64,000 bases of DNA from Candidatus Falkowiibacteriota bacterium (GCA_016218485.1 JACRDY010000059.1:1-64000); one strand, 5' to 3'; counted from the stretch's first letter, positions 16,616 to 24,759 are shown. Translations and numbers: made by a program. The notes: generated by a model from the letters alone, not told the origin.

Positions 16616-17488
16616 TTAAATCGCGATGGGGAATTTAATGGTGGGGTAGCTGGCATAGCCGACTAGTTCGGTATCGGTGTACTGCCAGTCAAAAATATTG
16701 GTGAAGTTTTTCGTTTCAATCTTCGGCAGCGGGTAGGTGCTGGGATCGCGCGACAGCTGTTCATGAGCGCCTTCAACATGATTTACAAAAAGGTGAATGT
16801 CAGCTAAAAAGCCGATCAGCCGGCCTTCGGCAAAGCCACTCTCTTTAGCCAAGAGGTGCAGGAGGAGGGCGTAGCTGGCGATGTTAAACGGCAGACCGAG
16901 CATGATATCAACTGAGCGCTGATTCCAGAGCAGGTTGAGCCGGCCGTTGACGACGGTAACCTGGTACGCCCAGTGACAGGGTGGCAGCGCCATCTGATCC
17001 ATCATCAGCGGATTCCAGGCGCAGACGATCATCCGGCGATCATTGGGATTGGTTTTTAACATCTCCACCATATTTTTCAGCTGATCGCAGCCTTGGTCGG
17101 TATAGTTAGTGTCATAGTTATGGTACGGCGCGTTAAAGTGTCGCCACTGAAAGCCATAGATCGCTCCGAGGTCGCGCTCTTCCGTCATTCTTTTTTTTGA
17201 TGGTTCGTCATGCCCGTAGGGCGCTTTTTTGGGGTTAGCCCACTCATCCCAGATGTGGTTATTGTGGTCCAGTAGCCATTGCTTGTCAGTAATACCCTTG
17301 ATGAAAAATTCCAATTCTGAAGCGATGAGACGGAGTGGCACCTTCTTGGTTGTCAGCAGGGGATAGCCATTGGCCATGTCGTGCTCAAACATCCCACCGG
17401 CAATGGTGTAGGCGTCAGTACCCTGGCGGGTTTGTTTGATCTGACCCTCGTCGAGCGTTTTTTTAACCAAATCTAAGTATTGTTTCAT
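16616..17488 (-). CDS. thyA: Thymidylate synthase
   Basis: Methylates dUMP to dTMP using methylene-tetrahydrofolate. The 290-aa protein carries the active-site motif LPPCHWAYQ, the phosphate-binding RR in DRRMIVCAWNP, and LWNQRSVDIMLGLPFNIASYA, all canonical for ThyA. It sits between the dUTPase that supplies dUMP and the DHFR-like protein that would recycle folate. The start MKQYLDLVKKTL is 10 bases downstream of the dut stop, so the two are likely co-transcribed. Confidence 0.97.
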   Translation of the reverse strand: MKQYLDLVKKTLDEGQIKQTRQGTDAYTIAGGMFEHDMANGYPLLTTKKVPLRLIASELEFFIKGITDKQWLLDHNNHIWDEWANPKKAPYGHDEPSKKRMTEERDLGAIYGFQWRHFNAPYHNYDTNYTDQGCDQLKNMVEMLKTNPNDRRMIVCAWNPLMMDQMALPPCHWAYQVTVVNGRLNLLWNQRSVDIMLGLPFNIASYALLLHLLAKESGFAEGRLIGFLADIHLFVNHVEGAHEQLSRDPSTYPLPKIETKNFTNIFDWQYTDTELVGYASYPTIKFPIAI

Positions 17489-17498
17489 AACAACGCAA

Positions 17499-17924
17499 TT
17501 ATTTCCTGCCCGTGGAGCCGAATTGGCCAGTGCCGCGCCGCGCTTCGCTCAATTCAGCCGTCTCCGTTAGCTCGGCCAGCGCCACCGGGAAAATGACGAG
17601 CTGGGCGATCTTGTCGCCGGTTTCAATAGTGTAGGCTTCGCTGCCCAGATTGATCAGCTGCACATTATACTCGCCGCGGTAGCCGGCATCATAGACCCCG
17701 CCCATGGTGTGCAGGCCCGCGTTTTTGGGCAGGCTGCTCTTGTCTTTGACCATCGCGGCATAGCCACTGTTAAACTCTAGGGCAAAACCCAGATTAAAAA
17801 TCCGACGTTCACCGACTCGCAGCGTATACTGTTCTCGTGAGTACAGATCTAGACCGACATCGCCCGGGTGGGCGTAGGAGGGGAGTTTTACATCGGGGAT
17901 GAGTTTTTTGATCAAGACCTTCAT
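17499..17924 (-). CDS. dut: dUTPase
   Basis: Hydrolyses dUTP to dUMP, protecting DNA and feeding ThyA. All five trimeric-dUTPase motifs can be seen: DVGLDLYS, KDKSSLPKNAGL, GGVYDAGYRGEY, GDKIAQLVI and the C-terminal RGTGQFGSTGR. I place the start at ATG 17924 (MKVLIKKL). An upstream ATG at 17945 would add seven residues encoded entirely by the TTGAACTT-type intergenic repeat, so it is probably not used. The protein is then 141 aa. Confidence 0.95.
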   Translation of the reverse strand: MKVLIKKLIPDVKLPSYAHPGDVGLDLYSREQYTLRVGERRIFNLGFALEFNSGYAAMVKDKSSLPKNAGLHTMGGVYDAGYRGEYNVQLINLGSEAYTIETGDKIAQLVIFPVALAELTETAELSEARRGTGQFGSTGRK

Positions 17925-17934
17925 GGAAATAAGT

Positions 17935-18085
17935 TCAAAGTTCAAAAGTTATAAAGTTGAAAGTTCAAAGTCCAAAATCCCAAGTTCAAAGTTCAAATCA
18001 AGTTCAAAGTTTTAAGTTCAAATGCCAAATCAGCGCATTGTTTGAACTTTGTCATTAGGTATTGATTTGAACTTTGGATTTTGAA
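17935..18085. repeat. Short-period inverted repeat (TTCAAAGTTCAAA type)
   Basis: TTCAAAGT-like units on the left and ACTTTGAA/GAACTTTG units on the right form a long imperfect hairpin between dut and the kinase gene. Close relatives lie at 25855-25980 and 56925-57048. Confidence 0.8.
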
Positions 18086-18087
18086 CT

Positions 18088-18654
18088 TTAGTTATTTTTT
18101 GCTTTAATAGTTTTCAGAATGTCCTCAATCTGCTGGTGCAGCTGTTCAATCGTGCCGTTGTTGTTAATCGTGAAGTTGGCAGTCTGGCCGGTTTCCAGGA
18201 TGTGGATTTCCGCTTCGGCTCGTTCATCCTGCTGGAATTGTTCAAAGGTTTTACTGGTATCATCAACGTTTTCTCCGCGTTTGATGATTCGTTCGTAGCG
18301 AATTGGTTGATCAGCGGTTAGGTAAATGAGGGAGAAGCCGGCGAACCGTCGCAGGTATTTGATGTCCGGTTCACGGCGGACGCCGTCAACGGCGATCAGT
18401 TCGGCCGAATCTTTATTGACGTCTTCGGCAATCACCCGCGCCAGCGTGTCTTGGCCAAAATTTTTACGCAATGTTTGCGACATGTGCTGCATATTATCGC
18501 GGACGATCGGCAGGTACAAGCGGCCGAGGATATCGCGCAGTATGCCGGAAAACCGGTATGACGGCGCGCCGTATTTCTCCTTGAGATACTGGCAGGCGGT
18601 GCCTTTGCCACTGGAGATTTCGCCGACAAAGCCGAGGATGATTTTATTGGCCAT
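18088..18654 (-). CDS. P-loop nucleotide kinase-like protein
   Basis: The 188-aa protein begins MANKIILGFVGEISSGKGTA, with the P-loop GEISSGKGT. It has an Asp-Gly-Val-Arg-Arg motif (VDGVRREPDIKYL) and a lid-like Arg-rich stretch (YERIIKRGENVDD). These fit the dephospho-CoA kinase / NMP-kinase superfamily. Its place between dCMP deaminase and dUTPase suggests a deoxynucleotide kinase role, but the substrate is inference. No CoaE-specific evidence is visible. Confidence 0.75.
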   Translation of the reverse strand: MANKIILGFVGEISSGKGTACQYLKEKYGAPSYRFSGILRDILGRLYLPIVRDNMQHMSQTLRKNFGQDTLARVIAEDVNKDSAELIAVDGVRREPDIKYLRRFAGFSLIYLTADQPIRYERIIKRGENVDDTSKTFEQFQQDERAEAEIHILETGQTANFTINNNGTIEQLHQQIEDILKTIKAKNN

Positions 18655-18719
18655 AGTAGCAAGTTAGAAAGTTATAAAGTTGAAAGTTTAGTTTTTTTAA
18701 CTTTTCTGCTGGGGGGGTT

Positions 18720-18800
18720 CCGTTCATAGCCCTTTGGGCTTGAGTGGATTAGCTCATGAAGACGAGCTGACGATTCCCCTCAACTCCACGCTATATTTTC
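18720..18800. other. Structured segment with possible pseudoknot
   Basis: On the plus strand, AGCCC-TTT-GGGCT and AGCTC-(8 nt)-GAGCT hairpins are flanked by TTGAG then GTGGA upstream and CTCAA then TCCAC downstream. The pairing order 1-2-1'-2' is that of an H-type pseudoknot. On the minus strand the segment would lie in the leader of the kinase gene. Class and strand are unknown. Confidence 0.4.
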
Positions 18801-18814
18801 ATCACTACGCACTA

Positions 18815-18842
18815 TTGATAATATTTAATCATGTGCTATAGT
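18815..18842 (+). promoter_or_regulatory. Promoter of a possible small RNA
   Basis: TTGATA (18815-18820) and TATAGT (18837-18842) with 16-base spacing, on the plus strand inside a minus-strand gene block. Confidence 0.45.
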
Positions 18843-18848
18843 TTAAAT

Positions 18849-18907
18849 AGAAATGTCAATTTTATACCCCAACAAATCCATCTCTTTTCTAGGCGGGTTT
18901 GTTTTTT
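18849..18907 (+). ncRNA. Possible ~60-nt small RNA
   Basis: The promoter above would make a transcript of about 60 nt ending at a terminator whose stem is CAAATCC/GGGTTTG (18873-18901) followed by TTTTTT. The terminator wording AACAAATCC...GGGTTTGTTTTTT is nearly the same as that of the predicted small RNA at 46649-46713. No open frame is present. Confidence 0.4.
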
Positions 18908-18909
18908 AG

Positions 18910-19464
18910 TTACTGATTAGCGTAGTGTTCCATTTCATCATTCAAGAGGACATATTCAACACCCGCCAATTTGAGAATTTCTTTGGAGCGGCCGGCGGCG
19001 TGGTAGTCTTTTTCCACCACCACCCGTTTGATCCCGCAGTTGATGAGCATTTTGGCGCAGGTGTAGCAGGGGAACATTAGGCAGTAGATGGTGGCGCCAT
19101 CCAGCGCCACGCCGAGTTTAGCCGCCTGGGTCATGGCATTCTGTTCGGCGTGCGAGGTGCGGATGCAGTGTTGGCTGGTGCTGCCATCGGGGTTGTTGAC
19201 GGTGTGCATCTCATGACCGACTTCGTCGCAGTGTAGGCAGCCTTTGGGCGAGCCGACATAGCCGGTGACCAGAATATGTCGGTCGCGCGAGACGCAGCAG
19301 CCGGTACGGCCGCGGTCACAGGTACCGCGGGTGGCGGCGGCGCGGGCAATATTCAGGAAATATTGATCCCAGGTGGGGCGGACGTGGGCCGGAGCCGGTT
19401 CATTGGTTTGATTAGTTTGGTTTTGATTTTGTTCCTCCCAGGAGAGCTGGTTTGACTGGTCCAT
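18910..19464 (-). CDS. dCMP deaminase
   Basis: Deaminates dCMP to dUMP for ThyA. Zinc and catalytic motifs are clear: HAEQNA (His ligand and catalytic Glu) and FPCYTCAKM (two Cys ligands). Extra Cys/His residues in the TRGTCDRGRTGCCV and GCLHCDEVGHEMH regions match the second zinc site of ComEB-type deoxycytidylate deaminases. A 28-residue N-terminal extension rich in Gln, Asn and Thr is unusual. It is the first gene of the minus-strand dTMP block. ATG 19464 is the first start; a later start inside the Gln/Asn tail cannot be excluded. Confidence 0.94.
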   Translation of the reverse strand: MDQSNQLSWEEQNQNQTNQTNEPAPAHVRPTWDQYFLNIARAAATRGTCDRGRTGCCVSRDRHILVTGYVGSPKGCLHCDEVGHEMHTVNNPDGSTSQHCIRTSHAEQNAMTQAAKLGVALDGATIYCLMFPCYTCAKMLINCGIKRVVVEKDYHAAGRSKEILKLAGVEYVLLNDEMEHYANQ

Positions 19465-19874
19465 ATGGCCGTGGTTAAGGAGTTAACAATTTCCTGTATT
19501 TTACCAGAGGGAGGAGTGGCAAGGCAAGAGGTCGGTTAATAACGCCCAAACTGACCTATAATCATTAGGGATAAGCCACATTCAGCAGAATAAAAAGGCA
19601 GATATTAGAAATTGGAAATTAGATATTGGGAATTGTCTAAAAGCAACGTTTTCGTTAACCAGGGTTTTAAAACCCTGGTTAACGGATGAGCAGAGTCTTT
19701 AATCAGGGTTTTCAAACCCTGGTTAACTTTCATTTTCCATTTCTGTCTTATTTCGTACATTCGCTTGCCTTCGCCGTAGCGGAGCCCCGCATTTTGCGGG
19801 GCTTCGCGCAGGCAAGGAACTCTAGGTCTCCATTGCCATGTATGATATTTTATATTAAACTCTAGGTAATTACT
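19465..19874. repeat. Repeat-bearing intergenic region
   Basis: No gene is visible. A perfect 30-base palindrome built on GTTAACCAGGGTTTT lies at 19654-19683, with a near copy at 19701-19727. A GCCCCGCATTTTGCGGGGC hairpin follows near 19785-19808. Confidence 0.7.
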
Positions 19875-20669
19875 ATGGGTACGGCTAATATAAAAAATAT
19901 TAAAGTAGCAGCGAAAGCCGGCGGGGAGGTACTCCGGCAGTATTTCGGTCAGGCTTTAAAAACTACCATTAAAACCGGTCCGGCGGATTTTGTGACCCAG
20001 GCGGATCTAGAGTCCGAGGCGGAAATTATCAGAATTCTGGAAGCGGCGTTCCCGGACTACAATATTGACTCAGAAGAGCGCGGGCTGATTGATAAGGGTT
20101 CGGATTGGACATTTGTCATTGACCCGTTGGATGGTTCCAATAATTTTGTTTGTGGGATACCAAATTTTGCTGTTAGCATTGCTTTGTTAAAACAAAATAC
20201 GTTGGAGGTTGGGGTTATTCAAGTGCCATTATCCGGTCAGATTTATTGGGCGGCTCGGAATCAGGGTGCTTATGTCGGTGATTTGCCTAATCAGCCGCTC
20301 AGGGTGAGTGCGGCTCGGGAAATAAACTGTTCAACGATTGCCGTGGGTATGGGGTATGATGCTGTTCCTATGCGACAGACTATTTATAATCGGCTGGCCG
20401 CGATCCGTTTCCAGCGGGTATTGTCGGGCTGGTGTTCCACGCTGGAGCACGCGGTTTTGGCGGCGGGCAAGATTGAATTGGCGCTGCAGTACAAGGGCGA
20501 GCAGTATGATTTTTTGGCCGGGAAAATTATTATGCGGGAAGCCGGTGCGATCATTACCGATTTGGCTGGCCAGCCGGAGAGCAGTGACTTGAACGGCAGT
20601 TTCATCGCCGGGAACAGCCGGGAGATGGTAGAGAAGTTTTTGGCGGGGATGGATTGGCAGGAATTATAG
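19875..20669 (+). CDS. Inositol-monophosphatase-family phosphatase
   Basis: A 264-aa magnesium-dependent sugar-phosphate phosphatase of the IMPase/SuhB/CysQ/HisN superfamily. Metal-binding motifs are visible: DSEERG, DPLDGSNNF and, near the C-terminus, YDFLAG in place of the usual W(D/G)xAAG, keeping the Asp. The residue before the motif and the Phe are unusual. The substrate may be inositol phosphate, histidinol phosphate, PAP or fructose bisphosphate; nothing nearby decides between them. Confidence 0.9.
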   Translation: MGTANIKNIKVAAKAGGEVLRQYFGQALKTTIKTGPADFVTQADLESEAEIIRILEAAFPDYNIDSEERGLIDKGSDWTFVIDPLDGSNNFVCGIPNFAVSIALLKQNTLEVGVIQVPLSGQIYWAARNQGAYVGDLPNQPLRVSAAREINCSTIAVGMGYDAVPMRQTIYNRLAAIRFQRVLSGWCSTLEHAVLAAGKIELALQYKGEQYDFLAGKIIMREAGAIITDLAGQPESSDLNGSFIAGNSREMVEKFLAGMDWQEL

Positions 20670-20691
20670 TTGAAAGTTATAAAGTTGAAAG

Positions 20692-21036
20692 TTATAAAGT
20701 TTTTATAAATCCAGAGATGAGTTTTGATATCTCAGTCGCCAGTTGAATGTACTGTGTGAATTGATCGTTGGGTATATATTTTAATTCTCGGCCAATATAG
20801 AGCATTGATCGTACTTCTCCACAGGATCCTTTGGCGATATAGAGGAAGGCGATGAATTCTTTATTCGTCCGGCGTTCAAACCCTTCAGCGATATTATTCA
20901 TAATAGAGACTGAAGCTCTTTGAATTTGATCACGGAATCCCCAGTCTTTATTATCTCTCATTGATGTGTATATGAGTAAGGATAATATTTGAGCTTTTTG
21001 CCAGGCAATAATATCTTCAAATCTTTTAATAATCAT
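20692..21036 (-). CDS. S23-type four-helix bundle protein
   Basis: The 114-aa protein has the pattern of the family first found in 23S rRNA intervening sequences: FEDIIAWQKA at the start, then FRDQIQRASVSIMNNIAEGFERRTNKEFIAFLYIAKGSCGEVRSML and a final amphipathic helix. The function is unknown. It is AT-rich compared with its neighbours and is flanked by short-period repeats on both sides, so it may be mobile cargo. It is a free-standing gene here, not inside rRNA. Confidence 0.88.
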   Translation of the reverse strand: MIIKRFEDIIAWQKAQILSLLIYTSMRDNKDWGFRDQIQRASVSIMNNIAEGFERRTNKEFIAFLYIAKGSCGEVRSMLYIGRELKYIPNDQFTQYIQLATEISKLISGFIKTL

Positions 21037-21099
21037 ATACTCACAGTATAAGAATAATTATTAAAAAATATCTAAACTCTTGATTTTTCCCTTTATAAT

Positions 21100-21145
21100 T
21101 TGCAACTTTATAACTTTATAACTTTCAACTTTATAACTTTTTTAA
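21100..21145. repeat. Short-period repeat (AACTTTATAACTTT type)
   Basis: Tandem AACTTTATA/ATAACTTT units sit beside the rplA terminator. Inverted partners (AAAGTTGAAAGTTAT) lie at 20668-20700, and further copies at 21950-22015 and 22495-22565 lie between rplA, rplK and nusG. Confidence 0.75.
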
Positions 21146-21147
21146 CT

Positions 21148-21182
21148 AAAAAACCCCGTGGGCATATCCCACGAGCTTTTTT
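21148..21182 (-). terminator. Bidirectional terminator after rplA
   Basis: The stem CGTGGG (21157-21162) / CCCACG (21168-21173) has T-runs on both strands: minus strand through 21148-21153, plus strand from 21177. It ends the secE-nusG-rplK-rplA transcript. Confidence 0.8.
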
Positions 21183-21199
21183 AAATTTTCAATCCGGAG

Positions 21200-21883
21200 T
21201 TAAACCGCCAGCTTGATACTCGGGCCCATAGAGGTGCAGAGTACGGCATGTTTGAGGTAGGTGCCTTTAGACGATGAGGGTTTGGCTTTACGTACCGCTT
21301 CTAGGAAGGTTTCGGCATTATCCAGCAGTTTGTCTTGGCCAAAGGAGATTTTGCCGATCAGCTGATGGATGTTGCCGGTATTGTCGCTCTTGAAGGTGAT
21401 TTTACCTTTTTTTAATTCTGAAATTATTTTAGCGACGTTCGGGCCGACAGTTTCGTTTTTCGGCGACGGCATCAGGCCGCGAGTGCCAAGGATTTTGGCG
21501 ATGACGGCGATCTTCGGCATCATGGCCGGAGTGGCTACCGCCACTGCAAAATCAGTTTTCTCGGTTTTTTTGATTTCATTGATCAGGTCTTCGCCGCCGA
21601 CCAGGTCAGCGCCGGCTTCCCGCGCGTCCTTTTCCTTATCAGCTTCCACAAAGGCAGCCACCCGTTTGCTCTTGCCCGTGCCGTGCGGCAGGGTAATGGT
21701 GGAGCGGATTTGCTGGTCGCTCTTTTTGGTATCAATGCCGAGCCGCAGGTGGATTTCCACGCCGGCGTCAAATTTTTCAGTCTTATGGCTGATAATCAGA
21801 TTCAGCGCTTCGGCCAGGCTGTAGACTTGGCTGCGGTTAATTTTGGTAGCTAGTTCGTTGTAACGTTTGCCGTGTTTTGGCAT
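21200..21883 (-). CDS. rplA: 50S ribosomal protein L1
   Basis: Forms the L1 stalk of the large subunit. The 227-aa protein is of normal length, with PHGTGKSKRVAAFVEADK, LGTRGLMPSPKNETVGPNV and the C-terminal ILDNAETFLEAVRKAKPSSSKG-like region characteristic of L1. It is the last gene of secE-nusG-rplK-rplA. The gap to rplK (about 130 bases) is filled by short-period repeats and a GTCCGCCGCGGCGGAC palindrome that recurs at 22465-22480. rplJ and rplL do not follow. Confidence 0.97.
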   Translation of the reverse strand: MPKHGKRYNELATKINRSQVYSLAEALNLIISHKTEKFDAGVEIHLRLGIDTKKSDQQIRSTITLPHGTGKSKRVAAFVEADKEKDAREAGADLVGGEDLINEIKKTEKTDFAVAVATPAMMPKIAVIAKILGTRGLMPSPKNETVGPNVAKIISELKKGKITFKSDNTGNIHQLIGKISFGQDKLLDNAETFLEAVRKAKPSSSKGTYLKHAVLCTSMGPSIKLAV

Positions 21884-22016
21884 AGGTATTTCGTTCAGTG
21901 GTGCGTGCGTCCGCCGCGGCGGACTCCCACGGTTAGTTAGTTGTCAGTTAGAAAGTTGAAAGTTATAAAGTTAAAAGTACAAAACTTTCAACTTTATAAC
22001 TTTATAATTTTAAACT

Positions 22017-22439
22017 TTATTCCACCATAATCCCCATCTGTCGGGCCGTGCCTTCAATAATGCGCATGGCGGCATTGATGTCATGAGCGTTGAGATCAAC
22101 CATTTTTTTCTCGGCGATCTCTCTCACTTGAGCGCGGGTGACTTGGCCGACTTTTTCTTGCAGCGGTTTGCCTGAACCTTTGGCTACACCCGCGGCTTTT
22201 TTTAAGAGTTCAGCGGCCGGCGGAGTTTTGAGAATAAAGGTGTAGGTGCGATCCTCGTAGATGGTGATTTCACAGGGAGTAATGTCACCCGGCATTTGCT
22301 TGGTGGCTTCATTAAATTTACTGCAGAATTCACTGATGTTCACGCCATGCTGGCCGAGCGCCGGGCCGACCGGCGGCGCCGGGTTGGCTTGCGCGCCCGG
22401 GATCTGCAGCTTGACGATTGTTTTGATTTTCTTAGCCAT
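22017..22439 (-). CDS. rplK: 50S ribosomal protein L11
   Basis: Forms the GTPase-associated centre with 23S rRNA. The 140-aa protein has IPGAQANPAPPVGPALGQHGVNI, which holds the conserved Pro-rich N-terminal motif, and a C-terminal RNA-binding domain ending with AMRIIEGTARQMGI. It lies between nusG and rplA in the classic order. Confidence 0.97.
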   Translation of the reverse strand: MAKKIKTIVKLQIPGAQANPAPPVGPALGQHGVNISEFCSKFNEATKQMPGDITPCEITIYEDRTYTFILKTPPAAELLKKAAGVAKGSGKPLQEKVGQVTRAQVREIAEKKMVDLNAHDINAAMRIIEGTARQMGIMVE

Positions 22440-22569
22440 ATACGTTTCGTTAAGTGGTGCGTGCGTCCGCCGCGGCGGACTCCCACGGTTGTTAGTTAAA
22501 AGTTAGAAAGTTGAAAGTTATAAAGTTGAAAGTTTTGTACTTTTAACTTTATAACTTTCAACTTGTAAC

Positions 22570-23115
22570 TCAGATTTTTTTTACTTGCAGGAAATCCAGC
22601 TCCACCGGTGTCTCGCGGCCGAACATAGAGACGAGCGCCTTGATCTTGCCGCGGGTTTCATCAATCTCGGAAATTTTTCCTTCAAAGTTTTTGAACGGGC
22701 CGTCCACGATGCGGATGGGCTGGCCGATAGAGAGGTCAATGGTGTAGGTTGGCTCTTCCACGCCCTTGCGTTTCATGATAGCTTCCACTTCTTTTTTGGA
22801 CATGGGCGTCGGCACCGTGCCGGAGCTGGTGAAGCCGGTGACGTTGGGGGTATTGCGCACCACGTACCAGGAATCATCAGTGACGGTCATTTCCACCATG
22901 ATGTAGCCGGGGAAGATTTTTTCCTCAATGACTTTCCGTTTACCATTTTTGATTTTGATCTTTCGCTCAGTCGGAATAACCACGTTAAAAATTTTGTCGT
23001 CCATACCCATGGAGACAATTCTGGACTTGAGGTCTTCCACCACTTTTTCCTCATAGCCGGAGTAGGTGTGAATGACGTACCAGCGGCGGCCGAGCTGTAG
23101 TGTTTGTTTTGGCAT
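22570..23115 (-). CDS. nusG: Transcription elongation factor NusG
   Basis: Binds RNA polymerase and links it to Rho or ribosomes. The 181-aa protein has the NGN domain (WYVIHTYSGYEEKV... FPGYIMVEM) and a C-terminal KOW domain (IVDGPFKNFEGKISEIDE). It is the only intact gene in the window that stops with TGA. The family normally ends at this point, so TGA is a real stop here; the next in-frame TAA would come 21 bases later. Confidence 0.97.
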   Translation of the reverse strand: MPKQTLQLGRRWYVIHTYSGYEEKVVEDLKSRIVSMGMDDKIFNVVIPTERKIKIKNGKRKVIEEKIFPGYIMVEMTVTDDSWYVVRNTPNVTGFTSSGTVPTPMSKKEVEAIMKRKGVEEPTYTIDLSIGQPIRIVDGPFKNFEGKISEIDETRGKIKALVSMFGRETPVELDFLQVKKI

Positions 23116-23170
23116 AGTGGAGTAGTCCCTAGTCCTTAGTCCTTAGTCCTTAGTCCTTAGTCCTTAGCTC

Positions 23171-23359
23171 TTAGCGGTTGATGAGGTATTCAAAGCCAAA
23201 GGAAAAGATATAGTCTAGGAGACCCAAAAAGGCGGCCAACACCAGGCTGATGCCGATCACCAGCGCGGTGTGTTTGGTCGTTTCTTTTTTGGTCGGCCAA
23301 GTGACTTTTTTGAGTTCCACCTTGGATTCTTTGAAATATTCCACGATTTTGTTGGCCAT
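23171..23359 (-). CDS. secE: Protein translocase subunit SecE
   Basis: Essential small subunit of the SecYEG channel. The 62-aa single-span form has the amphipathic VEYFKESKVELKKVTWPTKKE segment followed by one membrane helix (about residues 31-54). It is first in the secE-nusG-rplK-rplA row. A 100-bp palindromic repeat element ends 14 bases upstream of its ATG. Confidence 0.95.
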   Translation of the reverse strand: MANKIVEYFKESKVELKKVTWPTKKETTKHTALVIGISLVLAAFLGLLDYIFSFGFEYLINR

Positions 23360-23373
23360 AGTGTTTAAAATAA

Positions 23374-23473
23374 ATCCAGCACCTTCCAGAATACCCCATC
23401 AGCTTGCTGTGGGGGTGAATGGCTGAGAGAGTATGCCTGCAGTGTGTACTACCCCGACAGGAAGGTGCTGGAT
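23374..23473. repeat. Palindromic repeat element, long-form copy A
   Basis: The 14-bp terminal inverted repeats ATCCAGCACCTTCC bound a 100-bp unit with GGCTGAGAGAGTAT and ACTACCCCGACAGG inside. Related copies are at 40299-40359, 42656-42773 and 62705-62765. Confidence 0.85.
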
Positions 23474-23659
23474 TTTAAAACCGCCCGGAGGCGGTATATT
23501 CAGTTTCTGTAGGTATTATAGGGGAAAATACTGCGGCAGTCAAGGGGATAAGTTTTTGGGATAAGTTTTTGTACAGATAAGTTTTTGTGGTTGACATAAA
23601 TAATATATTATGATAAAACAAGAAAGGTTTCCACCCCCATGACAATAAGGAGGCGGGTC

Positions 23660-24238
23660 ATGAAATTCACTCTTACGGAGCTGTTGTGTATCTTGCTGCT
23701 GATCGGTCTGGGAGCGTTCTATATGTGGGGGAACTTTGCCAAATTTGAGGATCAGGGGTTGGCTCAGGATAGCAAGGCGGCCAGCGCTGCGGCGACTACG
23801 GACACTCCAGTACAGGTCTGGCTGGCCTCGGATACGCCCCGGGACACGGTTACCTATGGCTGGCAGCGTCTGGCCATGTGGCAACTGCAGAATCACGCCC
23901 AGACCGATGTACGTCTGCAATCAGTGACAGTACGGATCAAGAGCTCACACTCTGAGGATTTTGTCCGGATGGGGGTGGTATTCAACGGTGGTAATACCAT
24001 TGACGATTGGGGGCCGTTCAGTTCGGATACAACAATCATGAACATGACACTCCCACCTGATGATGGGTACTTGACGCCAGAAGTATCTCGTCAACTGGAG
24101 CTGTTCGCGGAGATACAGCCAGTGGCGCTGTTTGATCCGGGTTGGTATGCCCAGGCGAGTCTCATCGGTCTGCAGACGGATCCGCCGGGTGCAGTCAGCG
24201 GACTGCCAGTGGATGGGTTCACCCTCCACTTACAATAA
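23660..24238 (+). CDS. Membrane-anchored protein, unknown
   Basis: Not recognised. The 192-aa protein has a single N-terminal membrane segment (about residues 6-25, LLCILLLIGLGAFYMWG), then a soluble beta-rich domain. ATG 23660 is chosen over an in-frame ATG at 23639 because a perfect AAGGAGG lies at 23648-23654 with 5-6 bases to ATG 23660 and overlaps the upstream codons. TTGACA near 23592 with a weak TAAAAC at 17-base spacing may be its promoter. It has its own terminator. Confidence 0.68.
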   Translation: MKFTLTELLCILLLIGLGAFYMWGNFAKFEDQGLAQDSKAASAAATTDTPVQVWLASDTPRDTVTYGWQRLAMWQLQNHAQTDVRLQSVTVRIKSSHSEDFVRMGVVFNGGNTIDDWGPFSSDTTIMNMTLPPDDGYLTPEVSRQLELFAEIQPVALFDPGWYAQASLIGLQTDPPGAVSGLPVDGFTLHLQ

Positions 24239-24248
24239 GCACATGATG

Positions 24249-24290
24249 AATCGGGAATCCCGCTCGGCGGGAGGCCCGATTTTCTTTTTT
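24249..24290 (+). terminator. Rho-independent terminator
   Basis: AATCGGG (24249-24255) pairs with CCCGATT (24275-24281), with an inner CCCG/CGGG pair, followed by TTCTTTTTT. Confidence 0.85.
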
Positions 24291-24334
24291 GCGTTGGAGT
24301 TGTTACCTCATTAATGATAGAAGTAGGGAGGTTA

Positions 24335-24700
24335 CTAATACGTTCCTCTCCTTACCAAGGAGAGGGCAGGTGAGGTTGCCGGAGCCTTCGGTCCCTACCC
24401 AAGGGGTGCTCGACGGTCTCCTCCTCTTACAAGGTTCGCCGCAGGCAACCGAAGTAAGGGGAGGGACAGGGTGGGGTTAAGTTTACTGTATCGCAAAAAG
24501 TTTAAAGTATTTCGCATTGATTAGACTGCAAACCCCCTCCTGTCCTCCCCCTTATGAATAAGGGGGAGAGACGTGCTACCCCCGAACCCCACGTTACTTA
24601 TTCTGTTTTCTTTTTGAATTTTATCTAGCTCTGACGGGGTAGGCAACATAGGAGGGTAATAGCCCGTCCTCCTCCTTACCAAGGAGAGGAACGCTCTAGC
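24335..24700. repeat. GC-rich dispersed repeat block
   Basis: Contains TGCTCGACGGTCTC, GTAAGGGGAGGGACAGGGTGG and CCTCCTGTCCTCCCCC, in the same family as 14050-14350 but partly inverted. Two copies of ACTTATTCTGTTTTCTTT-like sequence (near 24597 and 24714) follow. No gene is visible in 24291-24801. Confidence 0.7.
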
Positions 24701-24759
24701 CTCGGCTCCACTGGACTTATTCTGTTTTCTTTTCTTTCAAAATTTGGTAAAATACTAAT

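Noticed and set aside
23374..23473. TPP riboswitch upstream of secE
   Set aside because: GGCTGAGA matches one TPP motif, but the second half (GAACCTGATCTGG type) is missing and the sequence is part of a dispersed palindromic element.
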